NCBI GenBank assembly: GCA_918807975.1
Contig: OU964919.1
Location: forward strand, 31,131,824-31,195,823
DNA from: Aplidium turbinatum
Lineage: Eukaryota; Chordata; Ascidiacea; Aplousobranchia; Polyclinidae
DNA length: 64,000 nucleotides
Direction: 5' to 3'
Of this stretch, positions 1-12,600 are shown in pieces. Position 1 is the first letter of the stretch, and every line of letters starts with the position of its first letter. Under the pieces are notes generated by a model. It saw only the letters and a program-made list of their open reading frames with translations, was not told the DNA's origin and did not search any database. The translations under genes and the position numbers were made by a program.

Positions 1-1161
1 CTGCAACTATACCTCCACTTTTTATTGAAATAACTTTCAGCGTATTTGACAAAGTTTGATAAACATTTGTGGTACCTTTCTGAGCGCCTAGTTATTTTTG
101 CACTATTCAGCGATCATGCTTCCTTCACTCAAAAACAGGAAATGGCTAGAGAACTCTTAAAGTATGATGGAGCATTTAAATCAAGTAAACTTCCAAAATC
201 CAGAAAATGCCAGTTCTTCAACAACAAACTCAACTCCACAACCTTATAGGAAAAGACTCATGGACTTTGTTCAATTTGCTCAAATTAGATACAAGTGTTT
301 TAACAGCTAATCCCAAGTTTTGGCACAAAAATCTACTGCCTTAAAGGTAAAAAATATATATAATCAAAGCAATCCCAGTTGTCAATGATGCATCTGAACG
401 AGCATTGGGTCTTCTTACTGAATTTTATAACAAACTCACCCGAAATGCTACAGCAAAACAAACATTTTAAAGATTATCAAAGGATTGAAAGAAAAACAAG
501 CCACATCATCAAAAAGAGTCACTAAAAAAGGAATGAAACTGTATTTGTAAAAACTACAAATCAAGCAACATTGATTTTCATTGATATGATGTGTAAAACA
601 TTGCATATCGCATTACGGCTACACAGGTACCGGAGGACCACTGGTAGGCTACACCTTTTGTCTTGAGCATTGTCAAAGGAAGTAAAATAGTATTGCTTAC
701 TGTATACCGGTAATTTAAGTGTTTAGTCAAGTACTTTAATTTTTTGTTTACATTGCCAGACTATTGTGTGATTGTTACATTGCCACTTTAGCCAGCTATA
801 GCAAAAATTTGTATAAAATAATAATTTTTAGAGTAAATTATCAAGATTTTTTTACAAAAACGCTATTTTAGGAAATATCTAAAAAACTACATTACCTAGA
901 CCAATAAAATGTATGAAACACTAATAGGAATATTGGTATTCTGGAACTTTTGGTGTTTATTACAGCTTTCTAACTATAGTGGTTTTCAAGTTACGCTATT
1001 TTTTTAAAATTTGGGTTGTTTCCATGGAAACGTAAAGAAAATAGGCGTCAAACAACAATGAAATTAAAAAATTTTTATATTAGCATTAGTTTTGACCCCA
1101 AACACAACTTTTTGCCAGCCAACAGCAAGATCAGTGAAAGTAAGGTTTTTTTGGTACACCC
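1..1161 (+). mobile_element. 3' part of a long-TIR, TA-flanked DNA transposon with transposase C-terminus
   Basis: The element runs in from before the window. Residues read from 46-249 include KHLWYLSERLVIFALFSDH, and 364-470 reads VNDASERALGLLTEFYNKL. Both resemble the C-terminal part of an uncharacterised transposase-like family whose members here also carry a DTxxLNTG motif (38.2 kb, 41.0 kb). The frame is broken between the two stretches. The right end at 1161 reads ...GGTACACCC followed by TA, which matches the ...ACACCC-TA end of the copy at 42445. The segment 600-1161 is noncoding and fits a diverged terminal inverted repeat. The left end is outside the window. Confidence 0.5.
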
Positions 1162-1263
1162 TAAATAAACATGTTGGACATTCTTTAATAGCATAGATTG
1201 ATATCTTCAAGCAGAGTACTAGTTTGACCCTTCTCATTCAAAACATGACCAACTCTGTACGAG

Positions 1264-1437
1264 GGTTTGCTACTATTCGGTGAGTCCAATTCGGTGAGTT
1301 CCTAACCTCTAACCCCTAACCCTAAAACGGCAATGATAATTAGGCTACGGTACCCAATAATTTAAAAAAAAAATTAAAAAAATCCCCCGCTAAGGGATCG
1401 GACTCACCGAATCAGACTCACCAAAACGGGCCATTCC
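1264..1437. repeat. MITE copy 1 with TTCGGTGAGTC termini and telomere-like core
   Basis: A unit of about 170 bp begins with TTCGGTGAGTCC direct and near-inverted motifs. It contains a TAACCC-like stretch (CTAACCCCTAACCCTAAAA) and ends with GGACTCACCGAAT-type repeats. The same unit lies inverted at 3174-3330. It has no coding content. Confidence 0.6.
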
Positions 1438-1474
1438 GCTTTACGAAGGTCCCACAGCCTTTTCAAAGCGTCGC

Positions 1475-2496
1475 TAGAGTGCATCAGTTGCCCCTTTATT
1501 TTTAAAAAATTGGAAATTCAACTCGGCCCTTGGTAGTTTTGTTCCTATTCACCAAAAAACGTCATAGCCAAAATTTTATTGAATTTGAACTTCATTAAAG
1601 GGGTCAACAGTGAACTCGAAATTTTGGAAAATTAACGCATCCGTTATCACAGTATGTACAGCAAGGTAAGGAAAGAAAAGTGGAATAAATACACAGTTAC
1701 ACTGTAACTTCCATATTATGGTTATGTGTAAGAGCAGCTTCTCAGGCTGTTTAAATCGTAAATCAGTGTGTACATAAAACAAAATATAAGAGGTGGAAAT
1801 GTTGAAGTGATGTCATTAAAATTAGAGAATTGGACGTCAGTGAAGCACTTGACTACTGACTATGCTCCAGGCCTGTGAACGCGTTACATAGACCAAATTA
1901 AGTTTTAGTAAAGTCGTTAACTAAGCTCAGACATGCACATATTTCAAAGCAAACTTAAAAGTTCACACCAACGTAGTTATATACCAAATTCATCATTTAT
2001 ACAACGATTCAACATTGTCGAACATTGAATTTGTGCAACTATGGTCACTTCTCTCAACTGAATCGATGTAAAAGTTAAGACTGTTTCATAAAAGTTAATT
2101 TATGTTGCTGTTATCTATCCTCAAGCTTCTATCTATCTTCTATCTAGCTAGCTTCGACAAACCATTAAACAAGCATAACTCTAACTAAACAGCAAACGAA
2201 TCAAATTATCAAACAACGTTTATTTCAACTGCATACTATACAACGACTAGTTTGTTGATTGTTCAAAGACAATAAACCATTGTGACGTACAATGGCCAGA
2301 TTGCAGGGAAACTCCACAACGTGACCGACGGATATTCACAAAATAGCTTTAAACATCAAACTTTGACTTGGATGTTGACCCCCTTAACCAACTCCGATTG
2401 ACAAAATATTTCACATCCTGTGTTTTTTCATTATTTGGAACAAAATTACCAAGGGCTGATCAAAAATTCCAACATCGGGGCAACTGATGCTCTCTA
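1475..2496. mobile_element. Non-autonomous hAT element, 1022 bp, perfect 8-bp TSD
   Basis: The target duplication AGCGTCGC lies at 1467-1474 and 2497-2504. The termini are inverted: the left reads TAGAGTGCATCAGTTGCCCC and the right complements TAGAGAGCATCAGTTGCCCC, with recognisable similarity for about 100 bp inward. An 8-bp duplication and TAG-type ends are the hAT hallmark. No transposase frame was seen inside. Confidence 0.8.
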
Positions 2497-2504
2497 AGCG
2501 TCGC

Positions 2505-3173
2505 CCTTACTTTACTTGGCCATCTCATGTTATTATGCGTAAATCACAAAGTTCAGCATTGTGCTGATCCAAGCTTTTTTAACTTAACAAATGTAGATAG
2601 AAACGACCTGTTTTAGCCTGATGCTGTAGGTTTGCTGCAATAGTAGCGGTTTACACTAGCTTTCGGAACACAGTTTCTTAGTCATATGCAATGACGAATG
2701 GTGTTGGAGTCCATCTTTAACTTTCCCTTTTTTAACATTCACTAAATTATTGCTTTTTCTTAGCTGTGTTTCTTCGTTTGCACTTTTAAACATCTGTTAT
2801 TTTGCCTTATTTGTATCCCAAACAGAGACTTTTGTTTCATTTAACGGTTCACTACAATAGCTTTAGCTTCTTCTGCCCAATTCTATCTAGTTTAAGCATA
2901 TCCTTTGAAACCTTCTTAGTCATCACTTCTTTGTTTAACAGGTTCTACAATATTGATGTTCAGTCTCCTTTATGAAAGGATTGGCATATTCTCAAAGAAG
3001 ACTAAAGATAGTTGGAAAGATTATAAAGAAAACTTGATGCACAGTATATCTTATCTTAATCTTTTGTAACTTCTTGTTAGAAGCAAACGAAACGAAATAC
3101 AGACAAAATCGGTTGGTTGTATCAGCATATATCACCTATATTTGATACAATGATCCGATGGTTGGATAGTGGT
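2505..3173. other. Noncoding stretch with one dispersed repeat
   Basis: No gene is visible. The segment around 2655-2710 (CTAGCTTTCGGAACAC...ATGACGAATGGTG) recurs inverted at about 42885-42940, so part of this stretch is an old dispersed repeat. The rest is unrecognised AT-rich sequence. Confidence 0.5.
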
Positions 3174-3330
3174 AGAATGGCCTGTTTCGGTGAGTCCGAT
3201 CCCTATTCGGAGATTTTTTCAATTTTTTTTTTAAACTATTGGGTACCGTAGCCAAATTATCATTGCCGTTTTAGGGTTAGGGGTTAGATGTTAGGAACTC
3301 ACCGAATTGGACTCATCGAATAGTAGCAGA
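3174..3330. repeat. MITE copy 2, inverted relative to copy 1
   Basis: This is the reverse complement of the unit at 1264-1437, including the CCTAACCC-like core (here TTAGGGTTAGGGGTTAGA) and the terminal GACTCACC/GGTGAGTC motifs. The two copies face each other across about 1.7 kb. Confidence 0.6.
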
Positions 3331-4605
3331 CCAGATAGTGGATACCCTTAACCAATTTGCTAAAAAAGGGCTTAGTTTGAATGAGTGATATTGCTGGGAA
3401 TGTGCATTGTGTTGTGCATGTGCTAACTAATAACCATAGGCTGCAGTGTACATTACAACTGATCCAATCCTTCCAACTGTTTACAATTCTGGTTAAACTT
3501 GAAAGAGTTTATTAGTTTTACACAACACAATATTGTCAGCGATCGTCCCAGAGCATGTACGATCAAAGCATTTTTCTGCAAAAGGTGACAATCGGACTTA
3601 TTTTATCTTAACAATCTCTGTGATGTCACAACACAAACTTTGACCTCTGACATTTTTGTTTCAAGCATGCTATTTTCAGCTCTGCAGCTGCTGCGTGGTT
3701 ATGGGCATGGAACGTGGCCTACAAAATTGTACTCGGACCACTTAGCATGTGTCAACTCAGCAAACTACATTTCAGCTACTGCCCAAGTTGCAAATGAAAT
3801 TTTCATCTAGCATCAGACTTGCTTGGTCATCGTTTGCTAAACTGAATTTGCTGACTTGTTGCATGCTAAGTATCGGTTTGGTCAGTTTTTACTTGCTTAG
3901 GTTCATCATTTATCAATTTCAGTCACTTGCTGAAATGTTACTAGCTCAGGTGTCACTTACTCAACTGCAATGTGCTGAGTTCACAACTGCTGAGTTATAT
4001 GAGACTCTATGAAAATAGAGGCGTGGAAGAAAAACATTGCTACTCAACGAACCTGCACAAATCACGCTTTACATTTCACAACAGTAATTTGATCCAGTAA
4101 AGAAAATTTCCAAAGTTCTCAAGCCAAAATAATTTCTCCAATGTCCGATTGTCCGTTCGTTGGAAGGTCAGTCGCCAACGAATGACGTCAAAAGCATTAA
4201 AACTTCTTTATTTAGATGAGGTAGTTCATCGATTTCTTTCACAGTTTATTGTATTTACTGATTAGTGTGATTATTCCTTTTGTCTGCTCTTTTGCTTTAA
4301 TGAAGCCCAGCTGTGCGAAAATTGTATGTTTTCAGTGCCGTGTCTTGTACATAAGATTACGACATGGAATTACAGACACTTGTCTTCGTTTTGATTGCAG
4401 GTGTCTGTCTCACTTTTGCTTTATGTCCCCTTTGAACATGGCAAACAATTATGCAAAATGAAAAGGAGACATTTTATGTTTGCTTTGTGGCAGAATTATA
4501 CTATTAAACAAGTGGAGTATGCAAACGACAAGTAAATCCTGATAGTATTATCCGACTTATTCTTATAAGCTAGATATGCTTAACTGATGGCTTTACTTCA
4601 CATTA
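3331..4605. other. Noncoding region with a degenerate periodic segment
   Basis: No gene is supported. From about 3740 to 4010 the sequence is a loose series of TTGCTNA/TNAGCAA-like motifs roughly every 15-25 bases, leaving an accidental 87-codon open frame. The remainder is unremarkable. Confidence 0.4.
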
Positions 4606-4613
4606 GATAGGAT

Positions 4614-5707
4614 CAGTGGCATATTTAGAAAGTTTGTTAGGGGGAGGCCAAGACATTGCATCAGTCAGCCGCGTAGCGGCTGACTCGGCAGCTGGGGGTA
4701 GTACACATGGGGACGGGTAGTCTCAACGGCAGTACACAGGAAGCTCAACTTTGGTGAAATGGCTGTTAATTGGTTCAAAATTTTTATACTTGGGTTAAAA
4801 TTAGACTTGTTTGACCCTTTAAATAGAGGTGGGGTATACCAAAATGTCATATGATGCGTTAGAACGGGGGGAGAGTATTAGCTGAAACCGTCAGATAGGG
4901 GAGAGGGGTTCAAAATCAAGAGTGAATTTGCAGAAGGAAGTTACTGTCCCAATTAGTGAATAATGAACCAACAAAAGGTATCAAACAAACACTTCAGAAC
5001 ATACACAATAAGTTAGTCCTTCCCGCCTCGAATACCTTTAGAACATTCTCGGCGATTCGCAATGACAATTTACAGTTTAATGCGATGGCTGCGCTTAGCA
5101 AATATATCAATGACTGTATCATACTCTAGTACAATATCCTTGTTTAAATACATCTGAGCTAGACCATATAAGCGTGGCTCGGTCATGGTCGTGCGATAAT
5201 TTTTAAGGTACTTTAGTGAACTGAAACATCGCTCATTGGAGGCAGTTGCAACTGGAAGCGCAGCAAAGATTTGAAGAAATTTATGAATAATCGGATGTGC
5301 CGAGTTGTTCAGCAGCTTGACACGCATCCAAAAGTGTCGCAGGTTGTTTATCCACAGAACCTGCAAGCCAATTCGCTTTCCATCTTCGCAATTCAGTAGT
5401 AGCTGCGAAGCAATTGCTTGGTTCAACATTCAGCATTTCATGATAGAAGTCGAAAATCTCGTCGATCGGGCAGTCATCACGAAAAAAGGCAGAAATGTGC
5501 TTACATTAAAAGTGCTCATTGAATCTCAAGAAAAACTGTTGACAAATTACATTGCAAAAAGTATACCCCCCCTGCGTTAGGATGAATCATCCAAGCAATT
5601 TATGTCTGGCGCTACAATTTTTTTTTTGCAAAAATTGTATTTTTTTACCTGATCATTAGGGGAGGAGGAGGCATCGTCGTTTATCCTCCCTCCTAAACAC
5701 GCTGCTG
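4614..5707 (-). mobile_element. Internally deleted hAT element with transposase C-terminus, perfect 8-bp TSD
   Basis: GATAGGAT is duplicated at 4606-4613 and 5708-5715. The ends are imperfect inverted repeats (CAGTGGCATATTTAG on the left, complement of CAGCAGCGTGTTTAG on the right). The minus strand 5429-5070 encodes 119 residues with the hAT C-terminal dimerisation signature: ATASNERCFSSLKYLKNYRT, then MTEPRLYGLAQMYLN. The N-terminal and catalytic parts are absent, so this copy cannot encode a working transposase. The same C-terminal signature recurs at 47.5 kb and 63.7 kb in different hAT lineages. Confidence 0.85.
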
Positions 5708-5715
5708 GATAGGAT

Positions 5716-6666
5716 TGATTTGGGGTTTCAGATTTTGATCCAGATAAAACGATTGATACGTTTAAGCGATATGCGCTTAACCGATTTTGTTTGTAGGCTA
5801 CTTCCCTTTTGATTTGATAGCCTTGATTTTGTTTGGTAGTGTGGTAAAGTTTAATAATTTTAACAAATGTAACCTTTCAGCAATTTTTTTTCTTGAAAAC
5901 ATCAGACTACATTTGTACGTAACCTGAGAAATAAAGAATTGTCAGCATATCTTTAAAACCACTTTTTAAGGAAACTGTAACTCTTTATACTTGTTTTTGA
6001 AAATTAATAAGATATTTCAAAATATTCATATTCACCCACTTTACCGATCAGTTTTTTTAAACGCATTTCACAATAAGTCGATTACACCTCTGTAGACACA
6101 TGTCTGAATATAATATATACATATTTAAAAGATGAAATTTAAAATGGAATTGAAGATATTTTATATGTCTGACATAAAATAATGATAACTAAAGCATGAA
6201 CAGGTAAATAGAATAGTCTGGTTGAGCAGTAAGTATTCTCTGAGCTGGCTTCCCGCAATTATTTTCATATTGCCTTCAACTATTTCATGGTCATTCGGAT
6301 TGTTTCAAAACTTTCTTTGGACCCCCAAAATTCCAAGGAAACATTTTTGCTTTGTAAGACTTTTTTGTGTTCATAAGTTGACCTGTTGGAGTCTGAACTG
6401 TCACTGTGTAACCTTATAACATGATTTTAGACTGTATCCATTTACATTACCGTATTATTTGTCATTTAAGCAAACATATTAAATCTTGTATGTTTAGTTC
6501 AAATTTATTGGCCATAAATTGATGCACTATGATGCAGTTTATGACCTTGCAAAACTGTAGGTTGTTTCGATAATGTCACTATTTGTTATTTAATAACTTG
6601 TCAAGTATTTTGTTGCTATGGCTCCTTATTAATTGTCTATAAACTTAATTCAAATTTTATTTTCAG
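5716..6666. other. Upstream region of the MFSD8-like gene
   Basis: No coding exon or promoter motif could be recognised. The missing first exon and promoter of the transporter should lie here or further upstream. The acceptor of the first visible exon is TTATTTTCAG at 6657-6666. Confidence 0.4.
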
Positions 6667-9600
6667 CTGTCATCTTGCCAACTTTAAACATGTACCTTTT
6701 GAGCCTGAATGCACAGCCTTTCTTCATTGGATTAGTGATGGCATCTTTCAGTTTAACTGGTCTGTTATCTGCACCAATTTATGGACGAGTCACTGATATA
6801 ACTGGATCAACAAAGGCTTTAGTTATATTTAGTAATTTGTTTGAAATTGGAGGTACAATTTTTTAAAGATTTTCTCTATATGCTAACTAAACTCAGAGGT
6901 GTGCATCCGCTACTTCAAAAACACCGTGCCACCACTACTTGGAGAAACAACGGAGAAAAATCTTTCCCCCGTAGCACTAGAAGAAATGGAGATGTTATAT
7001 TTAATAAAGAGGCACGTTATAAATCGGCACTAGGAAAGCTCAAGGACTTGCTTCTGTCTGAAAAACAGACCTCCACAATTGACTTTTCTTTCTGTATCGA
7101 TGCACAAACACACCAAAAAATTTATTCTTGTAGCCGTGGCTGGTGTTGTTGTCACTCTTGTGGGTATCAACGTGGCTTGATGTTTCCCGCAATAGTCAAA
7201 CGATTTCTGCTTTGATTTTTTAATGCATTATTTCCATAATGCAACATGTACAAAAACGAGTCATTTGTTCACTTTAAATTGAAAAGTAGCCTTAGTGCGA
7301 CTGAAAGAAATGTAGCGCCTCTCAGCTACCGCTACATTGAAAAAAAAGTAGCACCGCTACTGCAGCCACTACTCAACAAAAAGATAGCGCCGCTACTAAA
7401 AAGTAGCGATAACAGCACTACGAAAGTAATGCACTACTGCTCACCTCTGACTACATTGCACTGAAAGTTATGAAGAACCATAAAATCTTACTGTTTGTCG
7501 CCTAGGCATGACACGTATAGTCTGAAAATAACTTTCTATTAAGTTTGTGACAAATATCATTTACCCAGTTACACAAATGCATTATGATATGTTAACTTAT
7601 GAAATAGGACTTTCATATTGCATGATGAGTTGTTTTATTGCGTTTGATAGAAGCAGTTGTTTGGTATCTAGCATATTATAATATATACATAATTACATAA
7701 GTTATAATTGCTCTTTTATCTCATAAAAGGTTTATTTTCGGTATCTTTGGCATGACTATTTTCGTAGGTTTAAAGGATTAATTGAATCTTGAAATGGTGT
7801 CTCCAGCTCCCACTCCTTTTGTTAACTACGCAGTACACATATATGCAAATTAGTCATCTATGGCTCAATTCATTTGCTTTCTTTCAGTATAATTTAAACA
7901 AAATTTGACTTTTTATTTGTCATGCTTGACTGACTGCGTGTTTGTGTTCTCGTTAGGTATGATTTGCTTAGCACTGATGTATAATGCGCAATATTTTTGA
8001 CGTTGATGATGTCATCTGCGAAATCATTGACGTGACATCAACATATTATAGCCCTTTCAAAAAAAAAATATTCAAATCATAAACGATTTCATGTAGTAGT
8101 AGTTTACTTGAACGTTTTATTTTTTATCCGACCATGGTTTGTGCAAGTGTCGGTATATAATATTGCTGCTTCTAATTAATATTTTTCTAAATTTAACAAT
8201 GGAAACTGAATATATAGTGATTGAAAATTTACCGAATGTTGTTTTTTTTAGGAAACTTCATGTATTTCTCTGCTATCAATCCCTACATGATTTTAGGAAG
8301 CAGATTAATAGCTGGACTGGGCTCTGGATCTGGATCATCGATTTTGGGGATGATAAGTCGTAGTACAAGCAAAGATGAAAGAACCGCTGCATTTTCACAC
8401 TTAATGTCTTTGCGACAAATAGGTCTCATACTCGGACCTGCCTTCAACTTATTCCTTCGCAAGTTGAACTTCAACATAGGACCATTTTCTGTCAATTCGT
8501 TTACAGTACCAGGACTCTTCATGGCACTACTTTGGGTCATCCATACGTTTTTGATGTTACTTTTTTACAAAGAATTATATAAAAATCCCAGGTCCGACAG
8601 CAGAAGTGTTGATGATGATTGCTTTGAAGACACTAATTCCAGTAATCACATTGGTGCTAATAGCAATGTTCATGAAACAAGATCCAAAATACAAAGAAGG
8701 GATAGGGCCCCTTCACAATTTTTTACTTACGTTTACAATGGTGAGTATTCAGTAAAATGTTTCACTAAGTTTTTCAGTGGTAGTCAAATTTACATGTATA
8801 TATATTGTATATTATAATTTCACAAGAACGTTGTTTCTCTGTTCTCGCCATTGAAAAATATTAACAATGTTATAAAGAGTAGGGGCTTGATGCTTATCTT
8901 CTGTTTCGCTCGCTTTGCTGCCACACGCATAGTCGCATATCTCGCAATCCTTTATTTTGACGATTTAATTGAGTTTGCAAATGAGATAACAGGCCTCCAA
9001 GCTCCTTCATTTTTCCGCGACCAAGCGTGGGCTACCAGAAATCTTCCTGATAGCCAAGTATCGCGCTCCGCAGCATATTTTTTATTCACTCAGGTAAAAA
9101 CAACGCAAACAAGGCCATGAAGAATATTTCCAGTCATATTTAAATGCAATGCTTCCAAAGCTGTGTGGAGCTGGTTTTCAAGTTTTTTTTGGAAATGTTT
9201 CTCAGCAATGTTTCTCAGCGGCGGTAAGAGACTTTCACAGACAGCAAATCAGTCGCTTTTTGCAGACGATTGTACAATGTTGACGTTAAACGTGTCACGT
9301 CTGTAGGCGTTGAATAAAAAAAAGTTGTGAAAGCGAGTAAAGAGAAAACAGTTTCACGTTCAAACTCGAGTGGAGAAAAAAGTTTAAAATGGGAACTCGA
9401 GGAGAAATGTTGGCTTGTGCAAGCCGGCGACCAAACATTGCATTTGGAGGACATCTAGGAGGCCTGAGATAAACACCTGATTTTTTCTCCAACACTTAAG
9501 AATTTCAGTACAATTACATAACCAAAACTAATAGCATACACGTCTAGTAAAGGCGTTCGGGCACCCTTTCGCTTGTTTACGAATACTGTTTTTTCAACAC

Positions 9601-12600
9601 AAAGGGACTGACTTCACATAATCGCCTTTGACATGCGGCGGGAGCGACTATTAGAGTGGCAACGCCTGTCTTTAAAAACAAAGGCAAAGTAACGTAAAAA
9701 TACTGTTGCACAATAATAAATTCCAGAGAGGCCAATCAAACCGCCTTAACAATGTTACACCACTGATGGTTATAAGTTACTCCGTCTTCTTCTCTCGTTT
9801 GACTTGTAGTAGCTTAGATTGGCAATGCCTTCTCGTGCAGCCAAGATACGGTAGTTGGGTCCAGTTGTCGAGTACCAGTGATTCCACTTGGGGGCCGTAA
9901 GATGGAACATTCATGGAGTATGTGTTGCATTGTTTGTTCTACCGCTCCGTAGACACATATCGGCGAATTATGCAACCCCCACCTAAACAGATTAGCTCCA
10001 ATGCAGCCAACGTCACATCTGATCCTGTTCAATGTGACCCATGCCTTTCTTGAGAGGTCTGCTTCAGGAGGGATGGAGAGTGCTGGTATAACTGAAAACT
10101 GGGGAGGGATATGTGGCAGCTCGTTCCATTCCTGGGCCCATGTTTCCATGCAGCTGAAGTTCTTATCCACAAGTTGTGTAGCATATCAATGGAATGGGCG
10201 CCTTGATGATAGGCGTTGAGGTCTGACTGGTCCATTTGTTTGGGAGTGACTGTGGAGAAGGTGTTGAGGATCGAGTCTCGCATGCAAAGCCAGTTTGTGA
10301 GAGGCTTCTTCCCTACGGACATGAGCAGGAGCAATACCAGCCAAAGTTGGCAGATAAGCAGTAGGTGTGGGGCGGAGACAGCCAGTGATGATGCGCAAGG
10401 TGTCGTTAATGCATACATCCATCTTTTTAGTGTGTCTGCTACGGTTCTACACAGCTGAGGCATATTTGGCTGAGCTGTAGACCAAGGCTAGTGCACTTGT
10501 ACGCAAAGTTGATGCTCGGGCTCCCCATCCTTTTCCTGCTAGGTTACACCATGGCATTATATAACAATATTTTCAATTCACTAAAGAATTCGAAAGCAAC
10601 CAAAGCATCAGAGATTTCCAAAAAACCGACACACACCAACAGATACATGTACTCATGCAGTACACATCACTCACTTCAACACAAATTATCTATTCCCAAA
10701 ACACTCTACAACCTGTCGAATGCACCAACAGTGATTAAATTGCAATTAACTTAATCTTGAATCAAACTACAATTAAGTGAGACTTTCGTATGCACCAACA
10801 CCAAGGGCTGTTTAATCCATGATCAAACAGTGATTAACTAGGCAAATTAAGTAACAGATTTAATACAGCTCCAGAGTAGGTTTAAAGCTTGATTAACTTA
10901 CCAGCAAAGGTTTCTAGTACTGGTATTTTATTAGCTCTTGGTAATTGCAACATCAGGCTGCACCTTCTGAACTATGGAAGATGTGATGGGTGATTGGATT
11001 AGAATGACCAAAATGTAATTGTAAAGGGTTATTGGATGGACAGCAACTTTTAATGGACAGCAACTGATGGACACTTTTAATGGACAGCAACTGATTAAAA
11101 TTGTATCATAGTTGAGGTTATGGGTTGCTGACCAAAATTTGGCTATTGTAGTCAGAGGCGCCGGAACGAATTTGACTGTGGGGGCGGGCAGGATTATGAA
11201 AAAAAGGGCATTTTTGTTGCTAAAAGGCCAATTTTGTTAAAAGTTTTAACAAGATATAGCGATAATGCTCATCTATCAGTTCACTAGCGAGTAATGATAC
11301 AAGTGTCCGATATACAAAGAAAGGCAGCATGCTATGTTATAATGATGTAACCTACTGTGTTGCAGAATTTTGTGCCGTGAATGTTATTTTGAGGCAAAAA
11401 TGAAAGATCATAATTAGGCTAAAACCGTATAGCAGAAATTGTTATATTGCAATATGTGCAGTAGAGTGGAGTGAAAAAAGAAAATCTTGATTGCATAATG
11501 CATATGATTCATTTGAAAGTACCAATTCGAATCATAACTGTTTTAAACAAAAAATATCCCCTTATTATTAAGGTAAAATTTTGAATTTGATTCAATCACG
11601 ATAGGCCATTTCGGACCAAAATGGGCCTGTCTGGGCCAATCCATACACCTGATACTTCTGAAACTGTTACATTCCTATCTTAATTTTCAAAACGAAACTG
11701 TTGAGATTAGTCCCAGCCTTCTATGACCACCAGTTCAAATTTTAGATATCAAATCCCATGTATTTAGACAATCGCTCGTAACCCCCTCCCTCCCCCCCGG
11801 TAGCGGAGAGTTAGTGTAGGGGCAACCCAAAAATTTTTTCGTGGTATGTCTTTTTTTACTCCCAGTAGCATTATTTTGGGGGGTACTCAGAGTTTGTAAT
11901 CCAAATTTGTATTTTAACATACCCCTTACAAATAACTTATCAGTCAAATATAACGCTTTTTGCCATTGCCATGAACAAACAATGTATGTCAGTTACCCTT
12001 TTCTACCACTGAATTGTACTACTGAATCCCATAACAAATCAAAGATATACACATTGCTAGAGTTATGACTCAGCAAAAACCATCAACAGTCTGATTAAAT
12101 CATTGATCAACTAATCATGAACAAAATTTTATTGGTGCATACCAACAACGAATTAACTTTAATCACTGTTTAGTTAAACAATGATTAACTTTAATCATTG
12201 ATTAAGTTAATGCATGCGCATTGTGGTGCATTCGACCTTCAAACTTAATGGATTTCTAAAAAAAGATAACAGAGCGACACACTCATTTCTCGACCAGCCG
12301 TCACGTCAAACAAACCACCAACAAAACTTATAACTGTTTCATCACCATTCCACACATACATGGAGCTTTTGAGTCGATGAGGCGAGTATTGAATCGTGCC
12401 GGAGTTAAAGTCGCTATGAAACTGTTTCAAACCATCGGCAATATGTAATTGCTACCAAAAGACACAACTTCTTTTCACAATAAATGTGGTATTGTTTATG
12501 AAATTCCGTGCAATGATTGTGACGCAGTTTACATTGGCCGGACTGAACGCAGCATAAATTACCCGGTCAAAGAACATCGCAGAGCTGTTAAAAATGGAAC

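Noticed and set aside
1290-1330. Telomere or interstitial telomeric array
   Set aside because: Only three or four imperfect TAACCC units, present equally in the inverted MITE copy; no extended array.
3749-4012. Small protein-coding gene of 87 codons
   Set aside because: The frame follows a degenerate repetitive pattern (TTGCTNA/TNAGCAA) and has no recognisable domain or splice context.
9215-9495. Minus-strand exon candidates in the MFSD8 intron
   Set aside because: Two overlapping short frames with no domain similarity and no supporting splice pattern; part of the region is a dispersed repeat.
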